In this document: positions 18,325 through 27,079 of the stretch, piece after piece | How the letters are laid out: every line of letters begins with the position of its first letter | How positions within the stretch are numbered: position 1 is the first letter of the stretch | Assembly: GCF_030815985.1 (NCBI RefSeq) | Contig: NZ_JAUSXM010000001.1 | Coordinates: 1,488,001 to 1,552,000, forward strand | Reading direction: 5' to 3' | DNA from: Paenibacillus sp. W2I17 | Lineage (GTDB): Bacteria; Bacillota; Bacilli; Paenibacillales; Paenibacillaceae | DNA: 64,000 bases | The notes under the pieces: generated by a model | Told to the model about the DNA's origin: nothing | The model's input: only the letters and a program-made list of their open reading frames with translations | The model's database searches: none | Made by a program: the position numbers and the translations under genes

Positions 18325-18416
18325 TCGATATCCCTTCCTTCTGCGGTTTTCACCGCTGCGAATTCCAACTTCTCGCAGCGGCAAACCCGCTAATGTCTAC
18401 ATGCTTATAGTACCTC

Positions 18417-19448
18417 TTATAGGATAAGAGCTGTTTTGACCGAATTCATCGGCAACTTCTCTCCAGTATGCATGTCATAACCAATCGTTCCATTAAAGGC
18501 CTGTTCATAATCACTCAGCAGTTCCTTGGCTGTCACCATTTGCTCCAGTTCCGGGATGCTTTGGGCAAATTTCAGTGCCGTACTGATCATTGAGTGATTA
18601 GCAACTGCACCGATGATACTAATGCCATCATTAATCACGGCTGTTGATTTGAACGTCACCTCATAGCTGTCGTCATATCCCATAGGAATAATTTTGCCGC
18701 CTTTGGCAATCAGCTCAAACCCTACATGAAGCTGGTTACCAACCGCGTCCACTACAATATCAAACTTTTTGTTATTATTGATCTCGTATACTTTATCCAG
18801 CGTCAGATCCTGAGGATAAAACACATGATCCGCGATCCCTGAAGCGAACTCTTTGCGGTATGGATCAACTTCCGTGCCTACAGTAAGCCTTGCCAATCGT
18901 TTGCTCACAAGCTGACACAGGGAACCGATGGCACCAGAACCGAGGACCAGTACAGAGTCACTTGGCTTAGTCCCTGCTTTCATGAACGTCTGAAGTACAC
19001 ATCCCAGTGGTTCGATCATCATGGCCGTTTCCCAACTCATGGAATCCGGGATGGCATAGATATACTTTTCGTCCCCAACAAAATATTCAGCAAAGGTTCC
19101 GTGTGTCGTCATCCCTACTTGATAGTCATCAAAATTCTCGCAGTAGATGAACAGACCCTCACGGCAGTATGAGCAGGTACCGCAAGATTGCGTGGGATCA
19201 ACCAATACCCGATCACCGATCTTGAAACCACGAACTTCGTTGCCCACCTCAACCACTGTGCCTACGCCTTCATGACCAATGATCGTTCCTTTATTCGCCG
19301 GCACTTTGCCTTTGACAATATTCAGATCTGTACCGCAGATGCCGGAACCATAGATTTTAATTTTTACCTGGTTTGGCTTTTGAATGGTTGGCTCCTCGAT
19401 CTCCTGGTAAGTCACCTGTTTGAGATCCTGATATACGAGTGCTTTCAT
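18417..19448 (-). CDS. Zinc-dependent medium-chain dehydrogenase
   Basis: The 343-residue enzyme has catalytic zinc ligands in ICGTD (Cys38) and GHEGVG (His59, Glu60), and a structural zinc lobe of four cysteines at 89, 92, 95 and 103 (CGTCSYCREGLFIYC). The nucleotide-binding motif is VLGSGAIGSLC near 170, followed by EVDPYR, an acidic residue preferring NAD(H). Relatives include sorbitol and threonine dehydrogenases and amino-sugar pathway oxidoreductases. AGGAGGA precedes the ATG. It lies 42 bp below the aminotransferase, which may act on the ketone it makes (inference). Confidence 0.9.
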   Translation of the reverse strand: MKALVYQDLKQVTYQEIEEPTIQKPNQVKIKIYGSGICGTDLNIVKGKVPANKGTIIGHEGVGTVVEVGNEVRGFKIGDRVLVDPTQSCGTCSYCREGLFIYCENFDDYQVGMTTHGTFAEYFVGDEKYIYAIPDSMSWETAMMIEPLGCVLQTFMKAGTKPSDSVLVLGSGAIGSLCQLVSKRLARLTVGTEVDPYRKEFASGIADHVFYPQDLTLDKVYEINNNKKFDIVVDAVGNQLHVGFELIAKGGKIIPMGYDDSYEVTFKSTAVINDGISIIGAVANHSMISTALKFAQSIPELEQMVTAKELLSDYEQAFNGTIGYDMHTGEKLPMNSVKTALIL

Positions 19449-19490
19449 TGAATAATTCCTCCTAGTCGATTATCGATTATGATCTATGGA

Positions 19491-20798
19491 TTAAGCTTCA
19501 AACGTTTTCGAAAGTTGCATCGCATGAAGATGTTCCTGCTTCTGAATCTCTTTCCAGTCTGACAGGATCTGTAACAGAGCTTCCTCGACCCACAGCAATT
19601 CTTCCCGTGTATGAGCATCAGAGAAAATAAAGTAACCTTTGGTGAAAATGCCAAAGTGAGCCATTCTCTTCACCATGAACTCGCGGAAAGGATCGGTTTG
19701 GAAGTTATCTTCAGCCAAGGATTGAATGCAGAAGCTTGCATACGTCCCTCTCACTTCCAATTGATCCGTCAATCCTAGTAACACAAGTTCGGATTCCAGA
19801 CGATCCATAATCCGGGTTGCCGGATCACGCCAAGTCGGCCATACTTTCACATTTTTCATTAATCGTTCACAGGCAATGGCTGCCGCGAGCGCTGTCGTTT
19901 CGCTGGAATGGGCATTACTGAATCTGACCTGTCCTGACAAAGACATCAAGTGCTCCGGACCCATAACCGCTGCGAGCGGTAACCCGTTGGCCATACCTTT
20001 AGAGATACAGAGCAGATCAGGCCAGATGTCATATTCTCCTGCTGTAGCCTGCTTGCCCATTCGAATACCGGAAGTTACCTCATCGAATATGATAATGATG
20101 TCCAGAGACCGACACAGGTTTACGGCTTCCTCCAGCGCGTCCTTTTTCCACTCGTTGGGGCATAGAACAATACATGCGATATCCTCGGGAGATGAGGTAA
20201 TCTGGGCCTCAATTCGCTCCACAGTAGGTTTGTTGATCCAGATTGTTGAACGCTCGATATCCACTGGAATGCCCCGTTCTTTCGTCTGGCCACCATAATA
20301 ACCGTAGGCAGACCAATCGTGCCACCCATGGTAAGCTGTCGCAATAACCTTGCTTTTGCCACTAGCGGCACGGGCCAGACGCACGGCCCCACTCACTGCA
20401 TCGGCACCACTCTTGGTGAAGCGCAGCGATGGATAACGACCCTCGAACCGCTCCAAAATCAACTCGGCGCATTCAAGCTCAATGTCGGCAGGCAAAGAAA
20501 AGCTTGTCCCTTTTTTCAACTGGTGAATGACGGTTAGTTGGACTTCATGTCTGGCATGGCCCCATGGCGCCGTACCCATGGCCATTTCGCAATCCAGCCA
20601 TTCATTTCCGTCGATATCTGTAAATCGGGAGTTATAAGCCTCTGCACAACATACGGGGGTATGCCCCGGAAATAAACGTTCAGGTGCTTTGGCTAAAGTG
20701 CTGCATCCGCTCGGAATTACCTTTTCGACTTGTTCCAACCACTCCAGATTACGGGTAAATCTTACGGCACGATCGAGCGTGCTCTCTTTTTCTTTCAC
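19491..20798 (-). CDS. Class III PLP aminotransferase, glutamate-1-semialdehyde mutase-like
   Basis: The fold-type I PLP enzyme shows the phosphate-binding SGADAVSGAVRLAR, the cofactor Asp in FDEVTSGIR and the Schiff-base Lys in CISKGMANG (residue 267 from the chosen start). I start at GTG 20798 with AAGGAGGT seven bases upstream, giving 435 residues. The longer frame to 20867 adds residues before this site. Relatives include glutamate-1-semialdehyde aminomutase and sugar aminotransferases of aminoglycoside pathways. No heme genes stand nearby, so the dedicated heme role is unlikely. With its neighbours it may aminate a carbonyl on a sugar or small metabolite. Confidence 0.85.
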   Translation of the reverse strand: MKEKESTLDRAVRFTRNLEWLEQVEKVIPSGCSTLAKAPERLFPGHTPVCCAEAYNSRFTDIDGNEWLDCEMAMGTAPWGHARHEVQLTVIHQLKKGTSFSLPADIELECAELILERFEGRYPSLRFTKSGADAVSGAVRLARAASGKSKVIATAYHGWHDWSAYGYYGGQTKERGIPVDIERSTIWINKPTVERIEAQITSSPEDIACIVLCPNEWKKDALEEAVNLCRSLDIIIIFDEVTSGIRMGKQATAGEYDIWPDLLCISKGMANGLPLAAVMGPEHLMSLSGQVRFSNAHSSETTALAAAIACERLMKNVKVWPTWRDPATRIMDRLESELVLLGLTDQLEVRGTYASFCIQSLAEDNFQTDPFREFMVKRMAHFGIFTKGYFIFSDAHTREELLWVEEALLQILSDWKEIQKQEHLHAMQLSKTFEA

Positions 20799-20835
20799 CT
20801 TAAGTACCTCCTTGTTTATTTTCGTTGTGAGTGAA

Positions 20836-21990
20836 TTACCGAACTTTGGTTCCAGGCCAGCATCCATCGTAGATGCGATCCATCGTGATCACATTGCCAT
20901 ACAGATCAATGATCAGATCCTTGGCTCGATGAGCATGTCTCATCTCAATCCAGTAGCGGTTCTCCAGCAAACGGGCGAAATTGTCCACCAAAAACAGTAA
21001 CCGGTTCTCACTATGAATCAACTCCTTGCCCAGTACCTGCGGCAGCCAGATGGCTCCGTTGGAATTAAAGCGGTTTGAATAGTCACGTACTTCGGCTACA
21101 TTTGCAAATTCGGCTTCCTCCAGCTTAGTCCAGAATGTATCGGCATCACTTCGAACCTCGGCAAGGTCAATCCCTACAATCGGCAGATGCTGGTATTCCT
21201 CTTGGCTTTCCAGCTGTGCTTTCAGATGACTGAAAACGAATGGCCACACATCCGCCTCGATTTGACCGCCCCACTTTTTCCAGAAGCGTGCCAGATTATT
21301 CTTGCGGTTGAAGTTGCGGTGAATGCCGCTGCTGCGTTCCCAGTGATATGCTTGAATATTCGGGTTAATAACCGTATCGTATCCGGCAGCTCGTGCCCGC
21401 ATCTGATAATCAAAGTCCTCGTATCCGTTAAAGAACTTCTCATCGAGGTTGCCGATGGTCTCATACACCTCCCGCTTCATGCCAAACATGGCGAACACCA
21501 CCAGTTGAACAGAAAAAGTTTCTTTTGGGATATCATCAGGAGATGCGTTCAGGAACAGGTGTCGGCCGATGGTGTCCGCAAAAGCAATGCCGCAATGCTG
21601 CACGCCTCCTGTTTGCGGATACAACAGAACCCCTCCAATCATGCCGATTGTAATATCGCTATCCAGTGTCTCTTTCATCATCGGTTGCCAGTTCGGTTGA
21701 AGAATGGTGTCAGAATCCAGGAAGAAAATGTACTCTCCCTTGGCTAGACTCAGTGCGCTATTAATCGACACGGCGCAACCGAGTGGAAAATCATGCTGAA
21801 GAATCTCGATGGTCACACCTTCTCTTACTTCTTGCTTCAGTTTATCCAGATGTTGAAAGACTGCTGAGCCGGAACCATCGTTGATGAAAATAATCTGAGT
21901 GGATGGACTTACCGTCCGGAGCAACGAATCTGTGAACAGGTTCAAAATGTTATAGTCCTGGTTGACTGGCACAATAATGGTGTAAAGCAT
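20836..21990 (-). CDS. Family 2 glycosyltransferase, first gene of the unrecognised operon
   Basis: GT-A fold: the N-terminal IIVPVNQDYN nucleotide strand, a FLDSD metal-binding DxD at about 105, and GYEDFDYQMRARAAGY as the acceptor-side motif. AGGAGGGA sits six bases before the Met at 21990 (384 residues); the earlier ATG at 22050 has none. It has no membrane segment. A C-terminal domain of about 110 residues (from about 275) is beyond the usual GT2 core and is not recognised. It leads the minus-strand order glycosyltransferase, aminotransferase, dehydrogenase, MFS, with gaps of 37, 42 and 92 bp. Donor and acceptor are unknown. Confidence 0.85.
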   Translation of the reverse strand: MLYTIIVPVNQDYNILNLFTDSLLRTVSPSTQIIFINDGSGSAVFQHLDKLKQEVREGVTIEILQHDFPLGCAVSINSALSLAKGEYIFFLDSDTILQPNWQPMMKETLDSDITIGMIGGVLLYPQTGGVQHCGIAFADTIGRHLFLNASPDDIPKETFSVQLVVFAMFGMKREVYETIGNLDEKFFNGYEDFDYQMRARAAGYDTVINPNIQAYHWERSSGIHRNFNRKNNLARFWKKWGGQIEADVWPFVFSHLKAQLESQEEYQHLPIVGIDLAEVRSDADTFWTKLEEAEFANVAEVRDYSNRFNSNGAIWLPQVLGKELIHSENRLLFLVDNFARLLENRYWIEMRHAHRAKDLIIDLYGNVITMDRIYDGCWPGTKVR

Positions 21991-22247
21991 GGAATCCCTC
22001 CTGATTTGGGTTGATGGAATGAGTACATAAGCTGATTTTGAACTGCACAATTGCAGGTATTTCTGCCCGGCCCCCTCGTTTGAATATTTTGTCTTTATTT
22101 GGTAATGATTTGAATCTACTAGAAATTTATATCATTTTTTGTAAACTGGAAATCTTAAATTCTGAACTCTGTTAATATTTGAATATGTGAGAAAATCAAG
22201 TCTTTGCAGCTTGCGCGCTGAGAAACGCTGTTGTGAACGCAAAAAAA
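21991..22247. other. Upstream region of the glycosyltransferase operon
   Basis: This stretch, with the hairpin at 22248-22298, separates the TetR gene from the glycosyltransferase operon. It is AT-rich and must carry the operon promoter on the minus strand (a TTTACA hexamer lies at about 22140). I see no clear -10 match, no small gene and no operator palindrome that I would defend. Confidence 0.4.
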
Positions 22248-22298
22248 CACCCTCAAAGAGTCTGTGTATCTAACGATACAGTCGACTTTTTTTGGGTG
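22248..22298 (-). terminator. Rod-shaped terminator below the TetR gene
   Basis: CACCC (22248-22252) pairs with GGGTG (22294-22298) around an inner stem TGTATC/GATACA. On the minus strand this is followed by seven T. It ends the TetR transcript. Confidence 0.7.
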
Positions 22299-22342
22299 CT
22301 TTCGTATTAAAATCTATTGTTTTTCGCTGAATTAACCTTTAG

Positions 22343-22909
22343 CTATCTCTGCTTAAATCCATGATAAAACGTGTCTACTACAAGCGCAGGGGCTGCTTTT
22401 CTCGCGATATGACCACTTACAACCTGCTGCCACGTCAGGAACATGATGGAATACAGCACATCGACAATCCAGGTTTTATCGAGATCGGAGCGGAAATAAC
22501 CTTTCTGTTGTAACAGACCGACCGCATGCAATACAGGTTCTCTCAGTTTCAGATCTGCTCCCTCAATCTCGGGATTATAGTTAATGGTGGTGTCATGAGC
22601 CAGAAAATATATTTTGTCGCCTAATGGAATAAGCGCCTCGATTAGTTCAGGTATGTACTTTTCACAGTGCTCCTCATCCAGTTGAATTTGTTGCATGGTC
22701 TCACTGACCACCTCGATTGCGCGTAATCCCAGATGAACCATGAGCTGTTCGCGGCTTTCCACGTATCGATGTAACGTGGCAATCCCGATTTTTGCAGATT
22801 CTGCAATTTCATTCATGGAAGCATTCGGTTTTTCAATCAGCAACTTGGTGGCCTCGTCCAAAATGGAATGAAGCCTGGTTTGTTTGATTGTAGTCATTTC
22901 TTTTTTCAT
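22343..22909 (-). CDS. TetR-family transcriptional regulator
   Basis: A 188-residue regulator with the N-terminal helix-turn-helix ASMNEIAESAKIGIATLHRYVES and a helical ligand-binding domain. GAGGTG stands seven bases before the ATG. It lies on the same strand between the ABC-F gene and the glycosyltransferase operon, each separated by a terminator, so it has its own promoter. A palindrome at 22932-22944 may be its own operator. Its target could be itself plus a neighbour, but nothing shows which. Confidence 0.87.
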   Translation of the reverse strand: MKKEMTTIKQTRLHSILDEATKLLIEKPNASMNEIAESAKIGIATLHRYVESREQLMVHLGLRAIEVVSETMQQIQLDEEHCEKYIPELIEALIPLGDKIYFLAHDTTINYNPEIEGADLKLREPVLHAVGLLQQKGYFRSDLDKTWIVDVLYSIMFLTWQQVVSGHIARKAAPALVVDTFYHGFKQR

Positions 22910-22931
22910 TGTATTACACCTCTTGGCGAGT

Positions 22932-22944
22932 ATTGTTCAACAAT
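22932..22944. promoter_or_regulatory. Palindrome upstream of TetR, possible operator
   Basis: ATTGTT-C-AACAAT is a perfect 13-bp palindrome 23-35 bp above the TetR start, where an autoregulating repressor would bind. Confidence 0.4.
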
Positions 22945-23013
22945 TGATCTGATCATCCATCATATGATTGGATTAGACTATAAAATTATAGCATACTTCC
23001 TCACAAGTAATAC

Positions 23014-23038
23014 TAAAAGCCGCCATTTGGCGGCTCTT
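23014..23038 (-). terminator. Terminator of the ABC-F gene
   Basis: AGCCGCC (23018-23024) pairs with GGCGGCT (23029-23035) around ATTT, followed on the minus strand by a T4 run. It lies 24 bp below the ABC-F stop. Confidence 0.75.
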
Positions 23039-23061
23039 AGCATGGTTATCTTTCCCGTTGC

Positions 23062-24540
23062 TTACAGTTCGATGATTCTCGTTGCAATATTTGTACAAAA
23101 TTCACGATCATGCTCTACAAAAAGCAGGGTTGGCGAGTATTCCAGCAGTAAATCTTCGATCTGCATACGTGAAATGACATCTACAAAGTTGAGTGGTTCA
23201 TCCCAAATGTGCAGATGAGCTTTCTCACTCAGACTTTTGGCAATGAGCACTTTCTTTTTTTGACCTGCGCTAAACGTCGAGATATCTTTGTCCAATTGCA
23301 GTCTGGAAAAATCCAACTTTCGAAGTATCGATTTAAACAGGCTTTCATCTATCCTCTGTGTGGCCGCATACTCAGATAAATGCCCTCCGAGATCGGACGT
23401 GTCCTGCGATACATACGAGATTTTAAGCTGATGATCCTTTTGGAAAAGACCTGTATAAGCAATATCTTCACCACAGATCAGTTTAAGAATGCTTGATTTG
23501 CCAGATCCATTTTTACCGTACAGGGCAATACGATCCCCTTTTTCAACCGTGATACTGACATTCTTACACACCGTATTGGAGCCGTATGATATCGACACAT
23601 GTTCCAATTCAACAAGTTCCTGCTTGTGAAAATCCAGCTGATGAATCTGTAAACGTTCTGCACTCTCGATGTTTTTGAGAAGTTTGGATTTCTCTTGAAT
23701 CGCAGATTGCTGCCTTTGTTCGATATTTTTGGAACGTTTCATCATTTTGGCAGCCTTATGCCCAATATATCCTTTATCCACCTTGGAGCCGGAATTTCTC
23801 GTACCATTTTTGGTTTTTTCAACTTCATGCGACCATCCACCGGTCCGTTTGGCTGAATCGGATAAACGCTTGATATCCTTTATTAATTTCTCATTACTCG
23901 CAAGTTCAAACTGATCTTGCCTTCTTTTATTTTCCCACCAAGCGGAGAAATTGCCTTTCTGAATCTCGATGTTACTCTTATTGATGGAAAGGATATGGTC
24001 CACGCTGTGATCCAGAAACGCCCGATCGTGTGATACCAAAATAAATCCACTCTTGCTGCCAAGATATTTACTGACGATTTGTCTTGCATGAAGATCAAGA
24101 TGATTGGTAGGTTCATCAATGAGCAGAAACCGATTATCCTTCAGGAACAAAGCAGCCAGCATCACCTTTGTTTGTTCTCCGTTGGATAACGTATCAAAAG
24201 GCCGATACAACACATCTTCTGACACTTTTAACAGGTTAAACTCGCGCACAACTTGCCAGTGCAGATATTCAGGATGAATCTCGCCGATGACATCAACGGT
24301 CATGACTCCCTTATTCTCTACCTGGTACGGAAAGTACTCAAAGCTAACATTCGCAGAGATATGTCCGCTGTATTCATATTTGCCGAGCAACAGATTGAGG
24401 AATGTCGTTTTGCCCCTGCCGTTCCTTCCGGTAAAACCCAATTTCCAATCGGAGTCCAACTGAAAACTAACATTTTCAAATATATTATCGTAACTGCCTT
24501 CATAGGCAAAGGTCAGATTGGTAATGTTGATTAAAGACAT
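23062..24540 (-). CDS. ABC-F ribosome protection ATPase, Lsa-like
   Basis: Two ABC domains in one 492-residue soluble chain with no membrane segments: Walker A GRNGRGKTT and GKNGSGKSS, signatures LSNGEQTK and FSAGQKKK, Walker B IDEPTNHLD and WDEPLNFVD. A basic linker between the domains (about 215-300) is the arm that reaches the ribosomal P site and peptidyl-transferase centre. The N-terminal run SLINITNLTFAYEGSYDNIF resembles Lsa-type proteins that protect against lincosamides, streptogramin A and pleuromutilins. The start is the Met at 24540 behind AAAAAGG; a longer frame runs to 24618 without a site. A leader peptide and hairpin upstream suggest drug-induced attenuation. Confidence 0.85.
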   Translation of the reverse strand: MSLINITNLTFAYEGSYDNIFENVSFQLDSDWKLGFTGRNGRGKTTFLNLLLGKYEYSGHISANVSFEYFPYQVENKGVMTVDVIGEIHPEYLHWQVVREFNLLKVSEDVLYRPFDTLSNGEQTKVMLAALFLKDNRFLLIDEPTNHLDLHARQIVSKYLGSKSGFILVSHDRAFLDHSVDHILSINKSNIEIQKGNFSAWWENKRRQDQFELASNEKLIKDIKRLSDSAKRTGGWSHEVEKTKNGTRNSGSKVDKGYIGHKAAKMMKRSKNIEQRQQSAIQEKSKLLKNIESAERLQIHQLDFHKQELVELEHVSISYGSNTVCKNVSITVEKGDRIALYGKNGSGKSSILKLICGEDIAYTGLFQKDHQLKISYVSQDTSDLGGHLSEYAATQRIDESLFKSILRKLDFSRLQLDKDISTFSAGQKKKVLIAKSLSEKAHLHIWDEPLNFVDVISRMQIEDLLLEYSPTLLFVEHDREFCTNIATRIIEL

Positions 24541-24671
24541 GCAGATCATCCTTTTTATGTGAAATATAAAAGTAAACTGACGGGATTTCACCATCGAACA
24601 TGGCATGGATTCCCTCACTTTAATATTTGAACATAATCAGAATTTAGATTCGCTTATACAATAAAGAAACC

Positions 24672-24694
24672 TGGCGATAAATCATTCAGCGCCA
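24672..24694 (-). promoter_or_regulatory. Hairpin overlapping the end of the leader peptide (attenuator-like)
   Basis: On the minus strand, TGGCG (24694-24690) pairs with CGCCA (24676-24672), followed by GGTTTCTTTATTG. The left arm consists of the last codons (Trp41 and part of Arg42) of the small frame above, so a ribosome stalled there would open the hairpin. The stem is short, and termination strength is uncertain. Confidence 0.4.
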
Positions 24695-24814
24695 AGTAGA
24701 TCTATGCATAGGAGGACAAAGTGTCGGATTCTGATTAGTAATATTGTGAACCATGCCATTGTTCATATTCGTTGACAGGTCCACATAAACATCCACAACC
24801 TCTAATTCAGTCAT
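24686..24814 (-). CDS. 42-residue leader peptide or small protein upstream of ABC-F
   Basis: A short frame with ATG at 24814 and a very strong ribosome site (AAAGGGGGG, eight bases upstream), ending at 24686. It begins MTELEVVDVYVDL and ends CPPMHRSTWR. It has no signal peptide or membrane segment and one cysteine. It stands 145 bp above the ABC-F start on the same strand, where genes of this class (vmlR, lsa-type) are known to be preceded by attenuating leader frames. It could equally be an independent small protein. No family is recognised. Confidence 0.5.
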   Translation of the reverse strand: MTELEVVDVYVDLSTNMNNGMVHNITNQNPTLCPPMHRSTWR

Positions 24815-25056
24815 GACTCTATCCCCCCTTTGAAAGTTCAAAATTTATTACAGAAAACTTAACATGGAATACGACATGGGTCAAGGCAGTGCAGCCTAGA
24901 TCTCATCTTCCCATCCCCGTACCGTTAAACCATCGTGTTTTCTGGCTTACACACCTCTACGTAAATTTTAATGATGTACTCATCGGGATTACTTTCTGCG
25001 AAATAAGTGAGCACTTTGATATGCCTGATAACCGAAGCTTACCACCATGCGGCACC

Positions 25057-25440
25057 TCACGGAAGGTAGGCATCCTGTACCTCAACTTTTCGTTCATTCC
25101 CTATCGCAATGTATCTTACGTTAATGACATTTCCTTTCTGAAAGTGGGGAATATGTGTGATTGGAATATAAGTCTCTACAATTGTTGGGAAGGTGCGGCC
25201 GTCAACTTGGGTTACAGTCAGATCCAATCGCACGCCTGGCCTTCCATCCATACTGGATGAAGTCTGTACAATATCATGAATTATCGCTTCTGCTGGAATT
25301 CCGTCCATCAGAATGCTCTTGCGAAGATGCTGATTCTCTTTATTGTTACGTAGCAGTTTAAATGCCATAATCGTAGTAATCGTGCCTGTTATAAGCCCAA
25401 AGACAATAACAGCAACAAAAATAATTAATGTGACGGTCAT
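25057..25440 (-). CDS. Small membrane protein of unknown function
   Basis: A 127-residue protein with one N-terminal hydrophobic segment (about 3-27) and a beta-rich soluble domain after it (GVRLDLTVTQVDGR, then YIPITHIPHFQKGNVINVRY). That second pattern resembles DUF3592-like domains, though I would not insist. AAGGAGG lies six bases before the ATG. The next gene downstream on this strand is the ABC-F leader, but 240 bp separate them, so it is probably monocistronic. Confidence 0.75.
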   Translation of the reverse strand: MTVTLIIFVAVIVFGLITGTITTIMAFKLLRNNKENQHLRKSILMDGIPAEAIIHDIVQTSSSMDGRPGVRLDLTVTQVDGRTFPTIVETYIPITHIPHFQKGNVINVRYIAIGNERKVEVQDAYLP

Positions 25441-25538
25441 GATAACCTCCTTTTAGTTGAAACTTATGTTAACTACTTCTTGTTTAGTTCTCTTATTCCT
25501 GCCAATTTGCTTCGAATTGGGAAAGCTTTAACGTCAAA

Positions 25539-25560
25539 AAAGCCGCCTCAAGGGCGGCTT
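25539..25560 (-). terminator. Terminator of the pentapeptide-repeat gene
   Basis: AAGCCGCC (25540-25547) pairs with GGCGGCTT (25553-25560), followed by T6 on the minus strand, 20 bp below the stop. Confidence 0.85.
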
Positions 25561-25579
25561 ACTGCTGTGTATGTTCAAC

Positions 25580-26185
25580 TCAATCTACTTTCGCACCATA
25601 CGAGCGTACAAACAGAACAGCTTGTTCACGATCCAAACGTACGCCTTTGATATCCAGCGATTTCAGATCGATTCCTTCCAGATTAGCCCCTCTAAGATCG
25701 GCCCCTTGCAGCTTGGCTCTGCTTAATACAACTCTGGTAAGATCACAGTCTCTCAAATCCGCTTTGGTGAAATCCGTGTCCGTAAAGTCAGCCTCAAAGA
25801 AACGAATTCCTCGCAGATCCTGTTTCCCCAAACGTGTATGTCTCAGATTGGTATAGGACCAATCGCCGTGACTTAGGGTGATGCCATCCATTTGCGCACC
25901 TGAAAAGTCTGAGCCTGTCATCTTGCAGGAGCTGAATTTGGAAGCAAAGAGATTCGCACCACCGAAGGTGCAGTTTTCAAAAGCTGATTCCGTATGAATC
26001 GAACCATTCATGGAAGCCCCTTTGAAGTCACACTCGATAAAACGACAGTTACTCGTTTCGATTTCTTCCATAGAAGCGTTCATAAATGTACACTGCTTGA
26101 AAACACAGCTTATGAGTTCTCCATAGCGCAGATCACGTCCCTCAAAATGTACTGCTTCATATTCCTGATCCTTATATTGATACAC
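25580..26185 (-). CDS. Pentapeptide-repeat protein
   Basis: The 201-residue chain is built of A(D/N)LxX-type five-residue repeats, clear in FTDTDFTKADLRDCDLTR and ADLRGANLEGIDL, which fold into a right-handed square beta-helix. It ends in RLDREQAVLFVRSYGA, a tail common in soluble Bacillus pentapeptide proteins. Qnr and MfpA use this fold to mimic DNA against gyrase, but most members have no known role and no Qnr-specific loop is seen. The start is GTG with GGGGTG six bases upstream. It stands alone, ending in a strong terminator. Confidence 0.85.
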   Translation of the reverse strand: MYQYKDQEYEAVHFEGRDLRYGELISCVFKQCTFMNASMEEIETSNCRFIECDFKGASMNGSIHTESAFENCTFGGANLFASKFSSCKMTGSDFSGAQMDGITLSHGDWSYTNLRHTRLGKQDLRGIRFFEADFTDTDFTKADLRDCDLTRVVLSRAKLQGADLRGANLEGIDLKSLDIKGVRLDREQAVLFVRSYGAKVD

Positions 26186-26438
26186 TGGTTACACCCCACA
26201 TAGTATATTTCTCGGTCTTTCTTCATTAAAAGAACTTTTTTATACTATACCACAACCCTGTCAAGTACCTGCTTAATCACACACAAAAGTCAAGTTATTT
26301 TTTTATAAGAAAAATCTGAAAACTAAAAAAGGAACGCATAAAGCGCCCAATCCAGCTCACACTTTTAACTGTTCCAATGTGGGCTTATATATGTTGAACT
26401 CTCCAGTTAGCTGCTTGTTCTGTTCCTATCAGAAAGCA

Positions 26439-27047
26439 TTACACCAGTTTTTTTGACATCCTGTACAGGGATAACGAAGGTTTATTGATTTCCCCTACTC
26501 TCTGGTATCCCAAACGCTCGTAGAGTTTAATAGCTAGTAGATTTTCCTTTTTAACCGTAAGTGAAGATTTGGACAGACCTTGTGTTATAGCTTGCTCCTC
26601 AGCAAAATGAATGAGCTGTGTCCCTACACCAAGACCTCTGCTTTCAGGCAACGTAGCCAATGTCCCGATGTGGTACTCGTCGTACTCCGCTTCTTTTAAT
26701 GTCACCATGGAGTAGAACTCTTTCCAGTGTTGGAGATTATACTTAATCAGGTTCCATTTACGAAGTTCAAACAGTTTGGAGAACGTTGGCAAAGCAAGTT
26801 TGTTCATTATAGTGGTCGGATAACACATGATCATGCCCAGCGTTTGGTTATCCATTTTGGCTTCATAAGCATATTGGTGACTGAATCGGTTCTGATTCGA
26901 ACGCCATAACTTGTTAAATGTTTTCTCTATAATGCCTTTATCCTTGGTACCTGCAAGCGAATAGGCCATATATTCAAGTGCCATCTGATTTAGCTGCCCG
27001 CCGACTAATGATTGTGGACTGGCTTTTGATATGGAAATCTTATTCAT
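26439..27047 (-). CDS. GNAT-family N-acetyltransferase
   Basis: The C-terminal half has the acetyl-CoA-binding core: strand 4 with IGTLATLPESRGLGVGTQLI (the RGLGVG pyrophosphate loop) and the following KKENLLAIKLYERLGY helix of motif B. The N-terminal half is less typical, with a helical stretch before the core. I start at the Met at 27047, whose AGAGGAG site lies upstream; the earlier GTG at 27056 sits within that site. Length is then 202 residues. The amine substrate is unknown. Confidence 0.85.
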   Translation of the reverse strand: MNKISISKASPQSLVGGQLNQMALEYMAYSLAGTKDKGIIEKTFNKLWRSNQNRFSHQYAYEAKMDNQTLGMIMCYPTTIMNKLALPTFSKLFELRKWNLIKYNLQHWKEFYSMVTLKEAEYDEYHIGTLATLPESRGLGVGTQLIHFAEEQAITQGLSKSSLTVKKENLLAIKLYERLGYQRVGEINKPSLSLYRMSKKLV

Positions 27048-27079
27048 CGCTGTCACTCCTCTAGGTAGCTGAAATTGGA

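Noticed and set aside
19491..20798. Heme biosynthesis hemL
   Set aside because: The neighbours are glycosyltransferase, dehydrogenase and MFS, with no hem genes, so I do not give the symbol.
24653..24700. Possible riboswitch above ABC-F
   Set aside because: The stems are short and no known riboswitch core is seen; a leader-peptide attenuator explains the layout better.
24889..25260. Plus-strand frame of 123 codons
   Set aside because: It is opposite the membrane protein at 25057-25440, has no ribosome site, and its amino-acid pattern is that of a shadow frame.
25580..26185. Qnr-type quinolone resistance gene
   Set aside because: The pentapeptide fold is clear but the loops and length specific to Qnr proteins are not visible; many such proteins have other or unknown roles.
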